Of a stretch of 64,000 nt of DNA, positions 7,958 through 16,912 are shown one piece after another. The translations under genes were made by a program, and so were the position numbers. The stretch covers positions 27,790-91,789 of the forward strand of contig CAZABB010000004.1 in assembly GCA_964483625.1 (NCBI GenBank), read 5' to 3'. The number at the start of each line of letters is the position of its first letter. Position 1 is the stretch's first letter. The notes under the pieces are model-generated. The model saw nothing but the letters and a program-made list of their open reading frames with translations, was not told the DNA's origin and ran no database searches. This DNA is from JAFGQU01 sp964483625. Lineage in GTDB: Bacteria; Omnitrophota; Gorgyraeia; Duberdicusellales; 4484-171.

Positions 7958-8728
7958 TCAATAAGGATTCTTCGGTTTTTTGAATACGTTGTAAAATCCG
8001 CTCAGTTTCGCCCAGAAACGGAACCCCACGTCACGCTCGGTAATCTTTATCCGTCTGAGCGCGTACCGGTCCTTTCTTCGCGAAAATCCCCGGTTGGTCG
8101 TACAGGCGCACAGATATCCCGCTTCCTTTACCTGACGCAGGACTCTCTTATCGAACCCGCCGACAGGATAGGTTATCGTCTCAACCGGCACTGTGAAGGT
8201 TTCTTCCAGTATTCTCCTGGATTCTTTTATTTCCCGGATGACTTCCTCCTCTGTCGCCCGGGGAAGGTAGCGGTGAGAGAGTGTATGAGAACCGATTGTA
8301 ACCGGGGTCTCCGAAAGGATCTGCTTGATTTCCCGCGAAGAAAGATACTTTTCTTTATCGATATTGTCCACAATCAGAAAGATAGTCGCCGCAATATCAA
8401 GCTCATCCAGGATCTCCACCGCGCCGACATTATCACGATGGCCGTCATCGAACGTGATCACCACGGTATTGCGTGCGATATCCTCGCCGCTTTTGAGCCG
8501 GGTACAATATTCATCTAAAAGGATCACCTGGTATCCCTTCTCCTTTATATATTCCATCTGGGTTCGAAAACTCTCCGGCAACACCACCGAATATTCACCC
8601 AGCCGCGCCGCATCCAGAGAATGGTACATGAGAATCGGCACCTCGTATTGAGGATACAGCCACACAAAAAAGCTCAAAAAAAGGATACCTACCACCCCCG
8701 CCAAAAAAAGGAGTAACTTTCTTCTCAT
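7958..8728 (-). CDS. Polysaccharide deacetylase (NodB-fold, CE4) with N-terminal membrane anchor
   Basis: A signal-anchor helix occupies about residues 5-24 (LLLFLAGVVGILFLSFFVWL), so the catalytic domain is likely outside the inner membrane. CE4 motifs are present: PILMYHSL, TFDDGHRDN (the TFDDG metal/base motif) and SHTLSHRYLP (the SHxxxH metal ligands), with TYPVGGFD further on. Members remove N- or O-acetyl groups from sugars such as GlcNAc or glycan intermediates. It overlaps the upstream GT4 gene as ATGA, which points to modification of the same surface glycan. 256 residues is normal for the family. Confidence 0.88.
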   Translation of the reverse strand: MRRKLLLFLAGVVGILFLSFFVWLYPQYEVPILMYHSLDAARLGEYSVVLPESFRTQMEYIKEKGYQVILLDEYCTRLKSGEDIARNTVVITFDDGHRDNVGAVEILDELDIAATIFLIVDNIDKEKYLSSREIKQILSETPVTIGSHTLSHRYLPRATEEEVIREIKESRRILEETFTVPVETITYPVGGFDKRVLRQVKEAGYLCACTTNRGFSRRKDRYALRRIKITERDVGFRFWAKLSGFYNVFKKPKNPY

Positions 8729-9789
8729 CGTAATACCTCCCGCAATACTTCCTCGGTATCGACAACCATCTGTTCCAGGGTGAACTTTTTAAGCGTCTCG
8801 ACCCCGTGCAAGATCAAATGTTCCCTAAAAGACTTGTCACCGGTGACCCGACTGAGTGCCTCGAGTAATTTTTCAGCGCTGTATTCCAAAAAGAGAACCC
8901 CGTTTGAAGAATCGGCAACAATCTCTTTTATTCCTCCGGTCGCATACGCCACGACCGCGACTCTCTTGGCAAACGCCTCCAGGATAATATATCCGAATCC
9001 TTCTTTTGAAGAGGCGACAATGAGAATATCGATTGCATCAAGAAACTCTTCCCCGTCGAGCGAGACAAAGGTAACATCATCCTCTACCCCCAGACGAACG
9101 ACGTAATCCTGTAATTTCTTCTTTAGTTTTCCTTCCCCCGAGATAGAAAGAGATATCTTGTGTTCGCCTCTCTCTTTATATAATTTTAACGCATCAACGA
9201 CAAGGAAATGTCCTTTTTCGGCCGAAATCCTTCCCAGAATACCCACGCGAATCTTCTCCCGATCGCCTCCGGCGGTATCCTGAGAACTCCGGAAAGACTC
9301 AGCGTCAATCCCGTTATACACGACTCTGATATTGTGCGGCGCGACACAAAAATCATCGACCAGGTGCTGTTTCACCGCGCCGCTGACAGCAAGCGAACGA
9401 ACCCCTTCGAATTTCCACATTTTACGCATCATATGCGGTTTATAAAAGCCGTGAAACCCGGAAATATAAGGAATCCCTACGGCACGATAGATCAGGTAGG
9501 CGAGAAACTGAGTAACCCGGGTATGCGCGCAGATAACGTCTATTTTATTATGCACCAGAAACGGGAGCAGTTTAAAAAAAGAGAAAAATATCTTCGGACT
9601 TATCATACATTTTGTCGAAAACGGCAGAGATAGGCAGTCAACCGAATCTCTCGGCAGCCGGTCCTGCCAGTTCCCGCCACGGGAGCCGACCCATACGCGG
9701 TGCCGTGCCGACAGCCCCACGGCCAGATTGATCACATACCGGGTCAATCCGCCGCGGTCCAGGTGATTGGTGAGTATCAGAATATTCAT
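8725..9789 (-). CDS. Glycosyltransferase family 4
   Basis: A GT-B retaining glycosyltransferase, 354 residues. The N-terminal half begins MNILILTNHLDRGGLTRYVINLA. The C-terminal half has GILGRISAEKGHFLVVDAL, then EGFGYIILEAFAKRVAVVA, the E-x7-E nucleotide-sugar motif of GT4. It has no signal peptide and probably acts on a lipid-linked or LPS acceptor at the inner face of the membrane. It is coupled by ATGA to the deacetylase downstream and separated by 71 nt of repeat DNA from the GT4-GT9 fusion upstream. Confidence 0.88.
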   Translation of the reverse strand: MNILILTNHLDRGGLTRYVINLAVGLSARHRVWVGSRGGNWQDRLPRDSVDCLSLPFSTKCMISPKIFFSFFKLLPFLVHNKIDVICAHTRVTQFLAYLIYRAVGIPYISGFHGFYKPHMMRKMWKFEGVRSLAVSGAVKQHLVDDFCVAPHNIRVVYNGIDAESFRSSQDTAGGDREKIRVGILGRISAEKGHFLVVDALKLYKERGEHKISLSISGEGKLKKKLQDYVVRLGVEDDVTFVSLDGEEFLDAIDILIVASSKEGFGYIILEAFAKRVAVVAYATGGIKEIVADSSNGVLFLEYSAEKLLEALSRVTGDKSFREHLILHGVETLKKFTLEQMVVDTEEVLREVLR

Positions 9790-9796
9790 ATTCAGT

Positions 9797-9863
9797 CTCT
9801 GGTCTCTAGTCTCTGGTATTTAGTATTTTCCACGAGATACGAGAGACTAACGACGAACGACTA
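9797..9863. repeat. 7-nt period array, GTCTCTG / ACGAACG type
   Basis: Units of seven (GTCTCTG, GTCTCTA, GTCTCTG, GTATTTA, GTATTTT) pass into inverse-type units (ACGAGAT, ACGAGAG, ACTAACG, ACGAACG, ACTATT). The last unit supplies the TAG stop codon of the upstream GT4-GT9 gene. Confidence 0.7.
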
Positions 9864-11930
9864 TTCCTTTAATAAAGATTTAGGTTTACCCAGGATACTC
9901 TGTATCCTCATGAATATTTCCTGGGGAGTAATCTTTGCCATACAGATATTATCTTTACATACCGGCTTGTAACAAAACGAACAGGGAATCTTTCGTACCA
10001 CCAGATGAAGATAATCGCTTTTTACCGTATGCCGGGCCGGATCGGTCGGCCCGAACAAGGCGATCACCTTAATCCCCAGCGCGCAGGCCAGATGCAGGGG
10101 AGCGGTATCCTGAGTAATGAATATCTGCAAGCGAGAGAGAACGTGCACCAGGTCTCTTAAGTTAGTTTTACCGCAAAGGTTCACGATCGAGCCCGGCGCT
10201 ATTTTTTCAAACTGCCTGGATTCGATTTCACTGTGATGGTCACCGAGCAACGCGATTTTTACATGCGGATATTCTCTTAAGATCATCTCGATAAGCTTCC
10301 TGGTATTCTCTTTCGGCCAGTTCTTACTCTGCCATTTAAATGAGGCCGACATGTTGATCCCGATTACAGTCTCACCGGAGAAATCCCACTTTTCCCCGGC
10401 ATCTTTTTTCGTCTCCCATAACGCGAGCTTTTTATCAACCAGGTCGATACCGGCCAGCCGCAGGATCCGACTTTGCGATTCCAGAGGCGACACCGCCTCT
10501 TTAGGCATCGGCAGGTGATGGGTCAAAATACTTCCCCATTTACGGGAATATCCGAATGATTTTTGCCCGAATGCCAAAAAAGCAATCAGGTGTGAAACCC
10601 GACTGTTCTGAAGATCGATCGTATAATCAAAACTTTCCCGCCGCAAACTGTGACTTAACCTGATTATATGACGCAGTTTTTTATAATCGGCGTCGAGACC
10701 GATAACTCTGTCCACATAAGGACATTCATAAAATAAAGATACGTATTTTTTCAGCGTCAAAAGCACCACTTCACTGTCGGGATGCTGGTTTTTGATCGCT
10801 TTCAAAGAAGGAATGGATAAAATCACGTCTCCCAAAGAAGATATTTTCATAACCAGTATTCTCTTATGCCGCAGGGTCTCCTCATACACCTTCTCCACCT
10901 CCCGAACACAATGAGAAAAAGAATAAAGTGTTTCTACCTTACGGCGGGCGTTCTCCACCATATTCTGCACAAAGGACGGATTATTGATAATCTCCAGGAG
11001 TCCCTCGGCAATACTGTCGGCATTACGGGGAAACGCCAGGATCCCGTCATGCCGGTGCTCGATGATCTCCTCCAGCGCCCCCATGCGTGTGGCAACGACC
11101 GGGACTCCTGAGGCAAAGGCTTCGATAACAACCCGGCCGAACGCTTCCTCCACAACCGAGGGGATCACCAGAGCAAAGGCTTCATCCAGGAGCTCGTTGA
11201 CATTATCCCGGTATCCCAGAAAACGTACCTGGTAATTCAACGCGTAACGGGTAACCAGACTTTTCAACGACTGGAAATATTTCATTCGGGACTCCTCCGG
11301 CTCTCCCACGATCGTAAGCGTCAGATAGGGATTATGCCGGGCGATCTTCCGGAACGCTTCGATAAGATACTCGTAGCCTTTGGAAGGGGAAATACGGCCG
11401 ATACTTAAAATCGAACTGCACAACCGCCGCTCTTTCTGCGGTTTGAACGTAAATTTATCCAGATCCACCCAGCGCGGAATACATCGTATCTTATTCTCAC
11501 TCACGCCGAAGTTATCCATCATGTGCCGGATGATACTTTTGGAAGGGCAAATCACGAATTTTCCCCATCCCATCACCTCACTGAATCCATGAACGGAATA
11601 GGCTCCGTGCGCGGTAGTTACAAACGGAACATTCAATCCCCGCGTCGCGAAAAACGCGATCCAGGCCGGGACACGGGAACGCGCGTGGACGATATCGATA
11701 TTCTCCTCTTTGATGATCCGCCGCAGTTTCCTGATATACATCAAACTCACGATTGATTTACGGTAAACCGGAAGCTGATAATGTTTCACCCCGGACTTCT
11801 CTAACGCCTCAACGAGCCTGCCGCCGCCGGAGACCACGACCATCTCTTGGGCAAAATGCGGGGCAAAATCAAGGACCCCCCTCTCGACACCGCCGATATT
11901 CATTCTGGGTAAAATCTGCAATACCTTCAT
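9861..11930 (-). CDS. Bifunctional GT4-GT9 glycosyltransferase fusion
   Basis: 689 residues in two complete transferase modules. Residues 1 to about 350 are a GT4 enzyme (MKVLQILPRMNIGGVERGV at the start; SIGRISPSKGYEYLIEAF; EEAFGRVVIEAFASGVPVVA). Residues about 358-689 restart with ILVMKISSLGDVILSIPSL and end with a GT9 heptosyltransferase-like site (TQDTAPLHLACALGIKVIALFG). Only a short linker (YEETLRHKR) joins them. A fusion implies that two successive sugars are added by one polypeptide. The start overlaps the LpxL-ELM1 stop (ATGA). The frame is continuous and both modules keep their motifs, so it does not look like an accidental read-through. Confidence 0.88.
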   Translation of the reverse strand: MKVLQILPRMNIGGVERGVLDFAPHFAQEMVVVSGGGRLVEALEKSGVKHYQLPVYRKSIVSLMYIRKLRRIIKEENIDIVHARSRVPAWIAFFATRGLNVPFVTTAHGAYSVHGFSEVMGWGKFVICPSKSIIRHMMDNFGVSENKIRCIPRWVDLDKFTFKPQKERRLCSSILSIGRISPSKGYEYLIEAFRKIARHNPYLTLTIVGEPEESRMKYFQSLKSLVTRYALNYQVRFLGYRDNVNELLDEAFALVIPSVVEEAFGRVVIEAFASGVPVVATRMGALEEIIEHRHDGILAFPRNADSIAEGLLEIINNPSFVQNMVENARRKVETLYSFSHCVREVEKVYEETLRHKRILVMKISSLGDVILSIPSLKAIKNQHPDSEVVLLTLKKYVSLFYECPYVDRVIGLDADYKKLRHIIRLSHSLRRESFDYTIDLQNSRVSHLIAFLAFGQKSFGYSRKWGSILTHHLPMPKEAVSPLESQSRILRLAGIDLVDKKLALWETKKDAGEKWDFSGETVIGINMSASFKWQSKNWPKENTRKLIEMILREYPHVKIALLGDHHSEIESRQFEKIAPGSIVNLCGKTNLRDLVHVLSRLQIFITQDTAPLHLACALGIKVIALFGPTDPARHTVKSDYLHLVVRKIPCSFCYKPVCKDNICMAKITPQEIFMRIQSILGKPKSLLKE

Positions 11931-13741
11931 AGTATCTTTCTCAATGCTTTCTGGAGCCTGTTCTCATTTTCTTCTTTCAACGACCCCGAAGGCCTGCGGA
12001 AATCAAACCTCCCATAGGGAGCATGAAACACATTCACGTAATCGGATTCCAGTGAGTGAAGGAACCGCCGGTGTGTCTTTGAAGTGAGCTCTTCAAAAAC
12101 CACCGCGACCGTTGTTTTATCCAGATACAGGCTTTCGGAAATCATCGACACGCTTTCAGCGGAAACAAACACAATATTACTCTCAGAGAGAAACGTCGGG
12201 ATCACAAACGGGTAATTCTCGCCGCTGGCAATCACCAAGGCCTCGGTATGCTCAAAGCCGGCAAATTCCTCACGGACAAGCGCCTCGACATCCTTACTGG
12301 TACGCCGCGAAGTCGTGATCAGAATCCCGTAATTCTGTTCTGAGACGAACTGTTTAAGCCGCGCGGCAAATTCCCGAACGTTAGCTCGGTACGTTTTTTC
12401 ATCCTCCAGCGCGTTCCCCACGCACAGACAGACTTTCTCTTTTTGAGACAATCGAAAATGCTTCCGGCCCGTCTCGATCAAATCCGGATCATACTGCTGC
12501 CGGGCCAGGGCGCCTTTGGTCACGACCACGTTTTCGCCGTCTACCCCGTCATGTTCGGGTATGATCGCCACATCGAACCGCGACAGCGGGACATTGGGCT
12601 TTAAGATAACGCATGATCTAGCGCCACAGGCACGCGCATAGAGCACGTTTGCCGCCGCGGGTGACGAACCCGTCGAAATAACAATATCATAAAACCTGCC
12701 CTGCAATTTGTCGAACACTTCTTTTGAGAGGAAAAATCTCAAGCCCCGTGTATTCCCCAGACAATGCCGCCCGGCAAATACCGAAAGCGCCTCGACGATA
12801 CAGCGCGTGAATTTATTCCGATAAGCTATCTCCACGACATCGTATTCGGTCCGATATCCGCTTTGCGCGATTGAGTCAGCCACAATCAGCGATTGCTTGA
12901 GATGCCCGGCTTTTCCGTCGCTTAAAACAAGTATCTTCCGGTTTTGTTTGCGTTTAAACCGCTTAAACCACCACATGTAATCATAAGGATGCCGGCGTAA
13001 AAAATCCTCATATCTGCGATTGATGGTACCTAAGAGCTCTTCATCGGGGGTTTGCTCATCACAACAAACAGGATCAGCGATGATAAACACATGCTCCCGG
13101 CCGCTGCGGTATCCAAACGTCGGGAATATTCTCTTATGAAACCTCTTGGCCAGAGTAACCGCTCCGCCCGGCGTCGGCACCAGGTGCCCGAAAAATTCGG
13201 CGGTTTTGGCGTTTTCCTCGGCACCGTGATCGACGACCAGGCCGACCCAGATATCTTTTTTCACCGCGGCAATAACTTCTTTCAGGGTATAACAGGGCTT
13301 TACCCGATGGGCCCGCCGCAATTCGTTTAAAAACCTGTCCAGCGACCTGTTTTTTTGCCGGCCGACCAGCAACGTCAGAGGAGCCTCGGACGCGACCACG
13401 GCATGATATGATTCCCAGTTGCCCTGATGGATACCAACGAAGATCTCCCCTCTTTCTGCCAGCTGATCGGTCCACTCTTTTCTCACCCGTTCTTTGACTT
13501 TATCGCCGAGGAATGTCTCGATGATATTCATGCCGAACGAAATAAAACTGCGGCGAAGGATATAAAAGAGTTCGCGGTTACTTTTTTCCGGGAACGCCTG
13601 CTTGACATTGATAAAGGCGGTATTACGTTTCCGGCGGTTTAAGTAGAAACAGAATCCGATAACCCGCCCGATCCAGAGAGCCGCCGCCAGCGGGATGACA
13701 TGAAGGAAACGATACATGGCTTTTAACAGAAAATAGGTCAT
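11927..13741 (-). CDS. LpxL-type lipid A acyltransferase fused to an ELM1 (DUF1022) domain
   Basis: Residues 1-290 are an HtrB/LpxL/MsbB-family acyltransferase with an N-terminal hydrophobic segment and the catalytic HQGNWE (HX4E) motif near residue 104, followed by VVDHGAEENAK. Residues about 295-604 begin ILVLSDGKAGHLKQSLIVA and continue with PAAANVLYARACGARSCVILKP, LCVGNALEDEKT and SVSMISESLYLDKTTVAVVFE, matching the ELM1/COG3660 family, which has a GT-B-like fold and no settled enzyme activity. ELM1-like genes often neighbour lpxK/kdtA; here the domain is physically fused to an acyltransferase. ATGA overlaps on both sides place it firmly in the lipid A operon. Confidence 0.83.
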   Translation of the reverse strand: MTYFLLKAMYRFLHVIPLAAALWIGRVIGFCFYLNRRKRNTAFINVKQAFPEKSNRELFYILRRSFISFGMNIIETFLGDKVKERVRKEWTDQLAERGEIFVGIHQGNWESYHAVVASEAPLTLLVGRQKNRSLDRFLNELRRAHRVKPCYTLKEVIAAVKKDIWVGLVVDHGAEENAKTAEFFGHLVPTPGGAVTLAKRFHKRIFPTFGYRSGREHVFIIADPVCCDEQTPDEELLGTINRRYEDFLRRHPYDYMWWFKRFKRKQNRKILVLSDGKAGHLKQSLIVADSIAQSGYRTEYDVVEIAYRNKFTRCIVEALSVFAGRHCLGNTRGLRFFLSKEVFDKLQGRFYDIVISTGSSPAAANVLYARACGARSCVILKPNVPLSRFDVAIIPEHDGVDGENVVVTKGALARQQYDPDLIETGRKHFRLSQKEKVCLCVGNALEDEKTYRANVREFAARLKQFVSEQNYGILITTSRRTSKDVEALVREEFAGFEHTEALVIASGENYPFVIPTFLSESNIVFVSAESVSMISESLYLDKTTVAVVFEELTSKTHRRFLHSLESDYVNVFHAPYGRFDFRRPSGSLKEENENRLQKALRKIL

Positions 13742-14763
13742 ACCGTAAGATTTAACCGGTCGGCGACCGCGGCAAAAAATTTCTGCGGCTCATCGATGCA
13801 CAATTCTACCTGCAGGATGAAATAATTGATCCGCCGGTGCGTGAAATCGATATGGTAATAATCCTTATACGTTATCAAAACGTCACTGATACTGTTTTTC
13901 AGGAATTCTCTCTCGATCCGACGAAGCTGTTCCCCTTTGAACTCATAATGATCCGGATAGACAAGTGTTTTATCCGAAGTAAATCCCGCCTCTGCGATCT
14001 TCTGCCGGAAACCTTCCGGGTACCCGATAGCTGTCAGCGTGCCGATTTTCTTACCGGAAAGATACTGGTGCGGCACACGTTTGAGGTTATGATCCAGAAT
14101 ACCGGCCACCTTATAGTCGGCAGCACATATAAACGCGTTTTTATTCACCCGCCGAATACGCCGGCTCAGGCCAGGCAATTCCTGATCCGTACAATAAGAA
14201 ACAACGATGATATCGGCCCGCTTAAGATTACCGAACGGTTCCCGGAAAGGTCCCGCGGGAATAAGCCGGGTCCTTTGGGCCAATTCGTGCTTATTGATCA
14301 ATACGATATCCACATCACGTACCAGGGCCCGGTACTGAAATCCGTCATCGAGAAGGAACACATCATATTCAGGCTCCCGTTTACACACAAGCCTCAGCCG
14401 GTTACGGGCATCGTAGACGCTGCTGGTATTGCGCCGGATAAGCGCGTATTCATCCCGGGCATATCCTTTCGTAACGATACAGGTGCGGACATGGGGTTTA
14501 AGTTTATTATATAGATACAGAACCATACTGGTCTTACCCGTCCCCCCCCAGGAAAGGTTGCCGATACTGACAACTTTTTTCTTTGACCAGTATCTTCCTA
14601 AAAATCCGCGGTCATAAAAAACGTTACGCGCGGTTACGGCGGCGGCATACAAAAAAGAAAGGAGCACGAGACAGAAAAAAAGGACCTGATGCCCCAGCGG
14701 ACGGTTCTTCTCTTTCAGTAACTTCAAATACTTCTGTTTTAATCCAACAAGCGGCGGATACAT
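13738..14763 (-). CDS. lpxK: Tetraacyldisaccharide 4'-kinase
   Basis: This kinase phosphorylates the 4' position of the lipid A disaccharide at the inner membrane. A Walker A motif (SWGGTGKTSMV) lies near residue 73, preceded by VSIGNL, the usual LpxK context. DVFLLDDGFQYRALVRDVDIV is the conserved DDGFQ region. One N-terminal membrane helix is present (LFFCLVLLSFLYAAAV, about residues 29-44). 341 residues is typical. The start lies within the last codons of kdtA (25-nt overlap) and the stop overlaps the LpxL-ELM1 start, so Kdo transfer, phosphorylation and acylation enzymes are translationally coupled. Confidence 0.92.
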   Translation of the reverse strand: MYPPLVGLKQKYLKLLKEKNRPLGHQVLFFCLVLLSFLYAAAVTARNVFYDRGFLGRYWSKKKVVSIGNLSWGGTGKTSMVLYLYNKLKPHVRTCIVTKGYARDEYALIRRNTSSVYDARNRLRLVCKREPEYDVFLLDDGFQYRALVRDVDIVLINKHELAQRTRLIPAGPFREPFGNLKRADIIVVSYCTDQELPGLSRRIRRVNKNAFICAADYKVAGILDHNLKRVPHQYLSGKKIGTLTAIGYPEGFRQKIAEAGFTSDKTLVYPDHYEFKGEQLRRIEREFLKNSISDVLITYKDYYHIDFTHRRINYFILQVELCIDEPQKFFAAVADRLNLTV

Positions 14764-16034
14764 GCGACACTGTTCTCCAGAGTTTTATGTCCTTCCTCGA
14801 ATATCTGGTGGCTGTTCTGCACCAGTTCCTGGCGAAGGTCACTGTCGGTAATCAACTCTTCGATTTTGACGGTAAGTTCTTTTTCGTTTTTAACCGGTAT
14901 GCCCGCCTGATGCTTGAGCACGACATTTTCTATTTCCCGGAAATTATCCATATGCGGGCCGAAAAGTGTCGGTTTGGAAAAGTACAGCGGTTCCAGGATA
15001 TTATGCCCGCCGGTATCAGCCAGGCTCCCTCCCACAAAACAGATATCAGCCACCGCGTAACAGGAAAGAAGATCTCCCACCGTATCCACCAGGAAAACAT
15101 CGTCGCCGGATGAGGCCCGGGAAAACCCTTCGCTTAAAAGCGTTACGCCGAATCCTTCCTGAATATACTGCTGTTTTATCTGCCCGGCACGCTCGATATG
15201 GCGGGGAACGACCATCAACCGCAGGGAAGGATATGCGCCGTGAAGCGACCGGAAACAATCGAGGATAATTTTTTCCTCCGGATTGTGGGTGCTGGCGGCG
15301 ACCAGAAGCATCGTCCCCTGGGGTTTCAGCCGTGAATAATACTTCTCTTTAAACGCGGCAATGCGATCTCTCTTTATATGATAGTTGCTGAACTTAAGGT
15401 TCCCGGTAATAACGATCTTACGGGAAGAAGCCCCCAGGGCCAGGAACCGATCCCGGTAAAACTCGTTCTGCACCCCGATACAATCAGCGAGGTTCAATAT
15501 TTTTTTGACACCACCGTATACCCGCCGATAACGGGAAAACGCCTTTTCCGAGATCCTCCCGTTTAAGATCACTATTCGCACGGCGTGTTTTTTGAGTTGC
15601 AGGTAAAGGTTCGGCCACATTTCCGTTTCGATAGAGATAAACATGGCCGGCTTCACCAGCCGGATGACACGACGGATAAAAACACTCACATCGAAAGGGA
15701 AATAGATCACCAGGTGTTCTGGATAAAGCCTGGCGGCAACCTTGTGACCGGTAAGTGTCGTAACCGAAATCGCCACGTCATATCCCAGTTGACGTTCGAG
15801 ATATTCGACCAGAGATTGAATCAGGGTAACTTCCCCCACACTGACCACCTGAATCCATATCGTCCGTTTCAATCGTAACGCGTTCTGCCGGATAGACTCA
15901 GGATACAGCGTGCATTTCTGCCGAAGGGCCTCAGGCGTGATCTTCCTGCGGGCAAAATGGAACGGCAGATACACGACGGCGCCCAGAATAAATACGATAT
16001 CGTACAGTAACGACAAAAAACGCATTGTTCTCAT
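14739..16034 (-). CDS. kdtA: 3-deoxy-D-manno-octulosonic acid (Kdo) transferase
   Basis: KdtA/WaaA attaches Kdo to lipid IVA at the cytoplasmic face of the inner membrane. An N-terminal hydrophobic anchor (residues 7-24) precedes the GT30 domain. VSVGEVTLIQSLVEYL holds the catalytic glutamate region, SIETEMWPNLY is present, and FVGGSLADTGGHNILEP is the family signature. 431 residues is the usual length. The start at 16034 overlaps the xer stop as ATGA; an alternative ATG lies 9 nt in. Its pairing with lpxK and an LpxL homologue confirms a Gram-negative envelope. Confidence 0.93.
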   Translation of the reverse strand: MRTMRFLSLLYDIVFILGAVVYLPFHFARRKITPEALRQKCTLYPESIRQNALRLKRTIWIQVVSVGEVTLIQSLVEYLERQLGYDVAISVTTLTGHKVAARLYPEHLVIYFPFDVSVFIRRVIRLVKPAMFISIETEMWPNLYLQLKKHAVRIVILNGRISEKAFSRYRRVYGGVKKILNLADCIGVQNEFYRDRFLALGASSRKIVITGNLKFSNYHIKRDRIAAFKEKYYSRLKPQGTMLLVAASTHNPEEKIILDCFRSLHGAYPSLRLMVVPRHIERAGQIKQQYIQEGFGVTLLSEGFSRASSGDDVFLVDTVGDLLSCYAVADICFVGGSLADTGGHNILEPLYFSKPTLFGPHMDNFREIENVVLKHQAGIPVKNEKELTVKIEELITDSDLRQELVQNSHQIFEEGHKTLENSVACIRRLLD

Positions 16035-16912
16035 GCCCGCGGATGGGCTTTATCATAAATCTTCTTTAAATTATCGATCGTCAGGTGTGTGTACACCTGA
16101 GTAGTCGCGATACTGGAATGGCCCAGAAGTTCCTGAACACACCGTAAATCAGCGCCACGATTCAACAGGTGGGTCGCGAACGAATGCCGAAAGGTATGGG
16201 GAGAAATTTTTGCCTGGAGGGCGATCTTTTTGATATACTTATCCACGATCAGCCGGAACGAACGATCACTTAACGTTCCGCCGCGTTTATTGACAAAAAG
16301 CGCCGGATTGGTATCACGGCGCGCTTTTAGATACCGGCGTAACGCCTTGATTGCCGGTTCCCCCAGAGGCAGGAGCCTTTCTTTGCGCCCTTTTCCTTTC
16401 ACCTTCGCGATCCCGGAAATGAGGTCGACATATTCCTGCCGCAACCCCGCGACTTCTCCCACTCTGGCGCCGGTAGAATATAAAAATTCCAAAATCGCCT
16501 TATCGCGTAATCCCAGCACGTCGGTTTCGGTAACACTCGCCAGAACCTGCGTGATTTCCTTCTCGGTCAGAAATTTCGGCAGCGGTTTGTCGAGTTTAGG
16601 ATAGATGAGGCTGGTAGCGGGATTATTCTTGGTAATACCCTCCCGTACCAGAAATTTAAAAAAACTCTTCAATGTGGATATTTTCCGCGAAATGCTGCGT
16701 TTGGTAAGCTGGCGGGAAGTGAGAAGGCTTAAAAATTTTCTTAAAATGAAATAATCTACCTTCTTGATATCCTGATTCTTATAATGTTCCGCCAGGAATT
16801 CGTCGAATTCCGCCAGGTCTTTTTTATAACTTCCGATTGTATGCGGGGAATAATTTTTTTCGATCTCCAGATAGGAAAGATACTTATCCCGATAATAAGA
16901 AAATGGTATCAT
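16031..16912 (-). CDS. Tyrosine recombinase XerC/XerD
   Basis: A site-specific recombinase that resolves chromosome dimers at dif. The N-terminal SAM-like domain (residues 1-~95) is followed by the catalytic domain with all active-site residues visible: Arg in STGARVGEVAGL, Lys in GKGRKERLLPL, HTFRHSFATHLL (HxxR), His in LLGHSSIATTQ and the Tyr nucleophile in VYTHL. 293 residues is normal. I cannot separate XerC from XerD by eye. ATGA overlaps with topA and kdtA put it in the same transcript. It is a housekeeping enzyme and not the integrase of a mobile element, since no element borders are nearby. Confidence 0.9.
   Translation of the reverse strand: MIPFSYYRDKYLSYLEIEKNYSPHTIGSYKKDLAEFDEFLAEHYKNQDIKKVDYFILRKFLSLLTSRQLTKRSISRKISTLKSFFKFLVREGITKNNPATSLIYPKLDKPLPKFLTEKEITQVLASVTETDVLGLRDKAILEFLYSTGARVGEVAGLRQEYVDLISGIAKVKGKGRKERLLPLGEPAIKALRRYLKARRDTNPALFVNKRGGTLSDRSFRLIVDKYIKKIALQAKISPHTFRHSFATHLLNRGADLRCVQELLGHSSIATTQVYTHLTIDNLKKIYDKAHPRA

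Noticed and set aside
16031..16912. The tyrosine recombinase as integrase of a mobile element
   Set aside because: It is tightly coupled between topA and kdtA, has the length of XerC/D and no attachment repeats or cargo are nearby.
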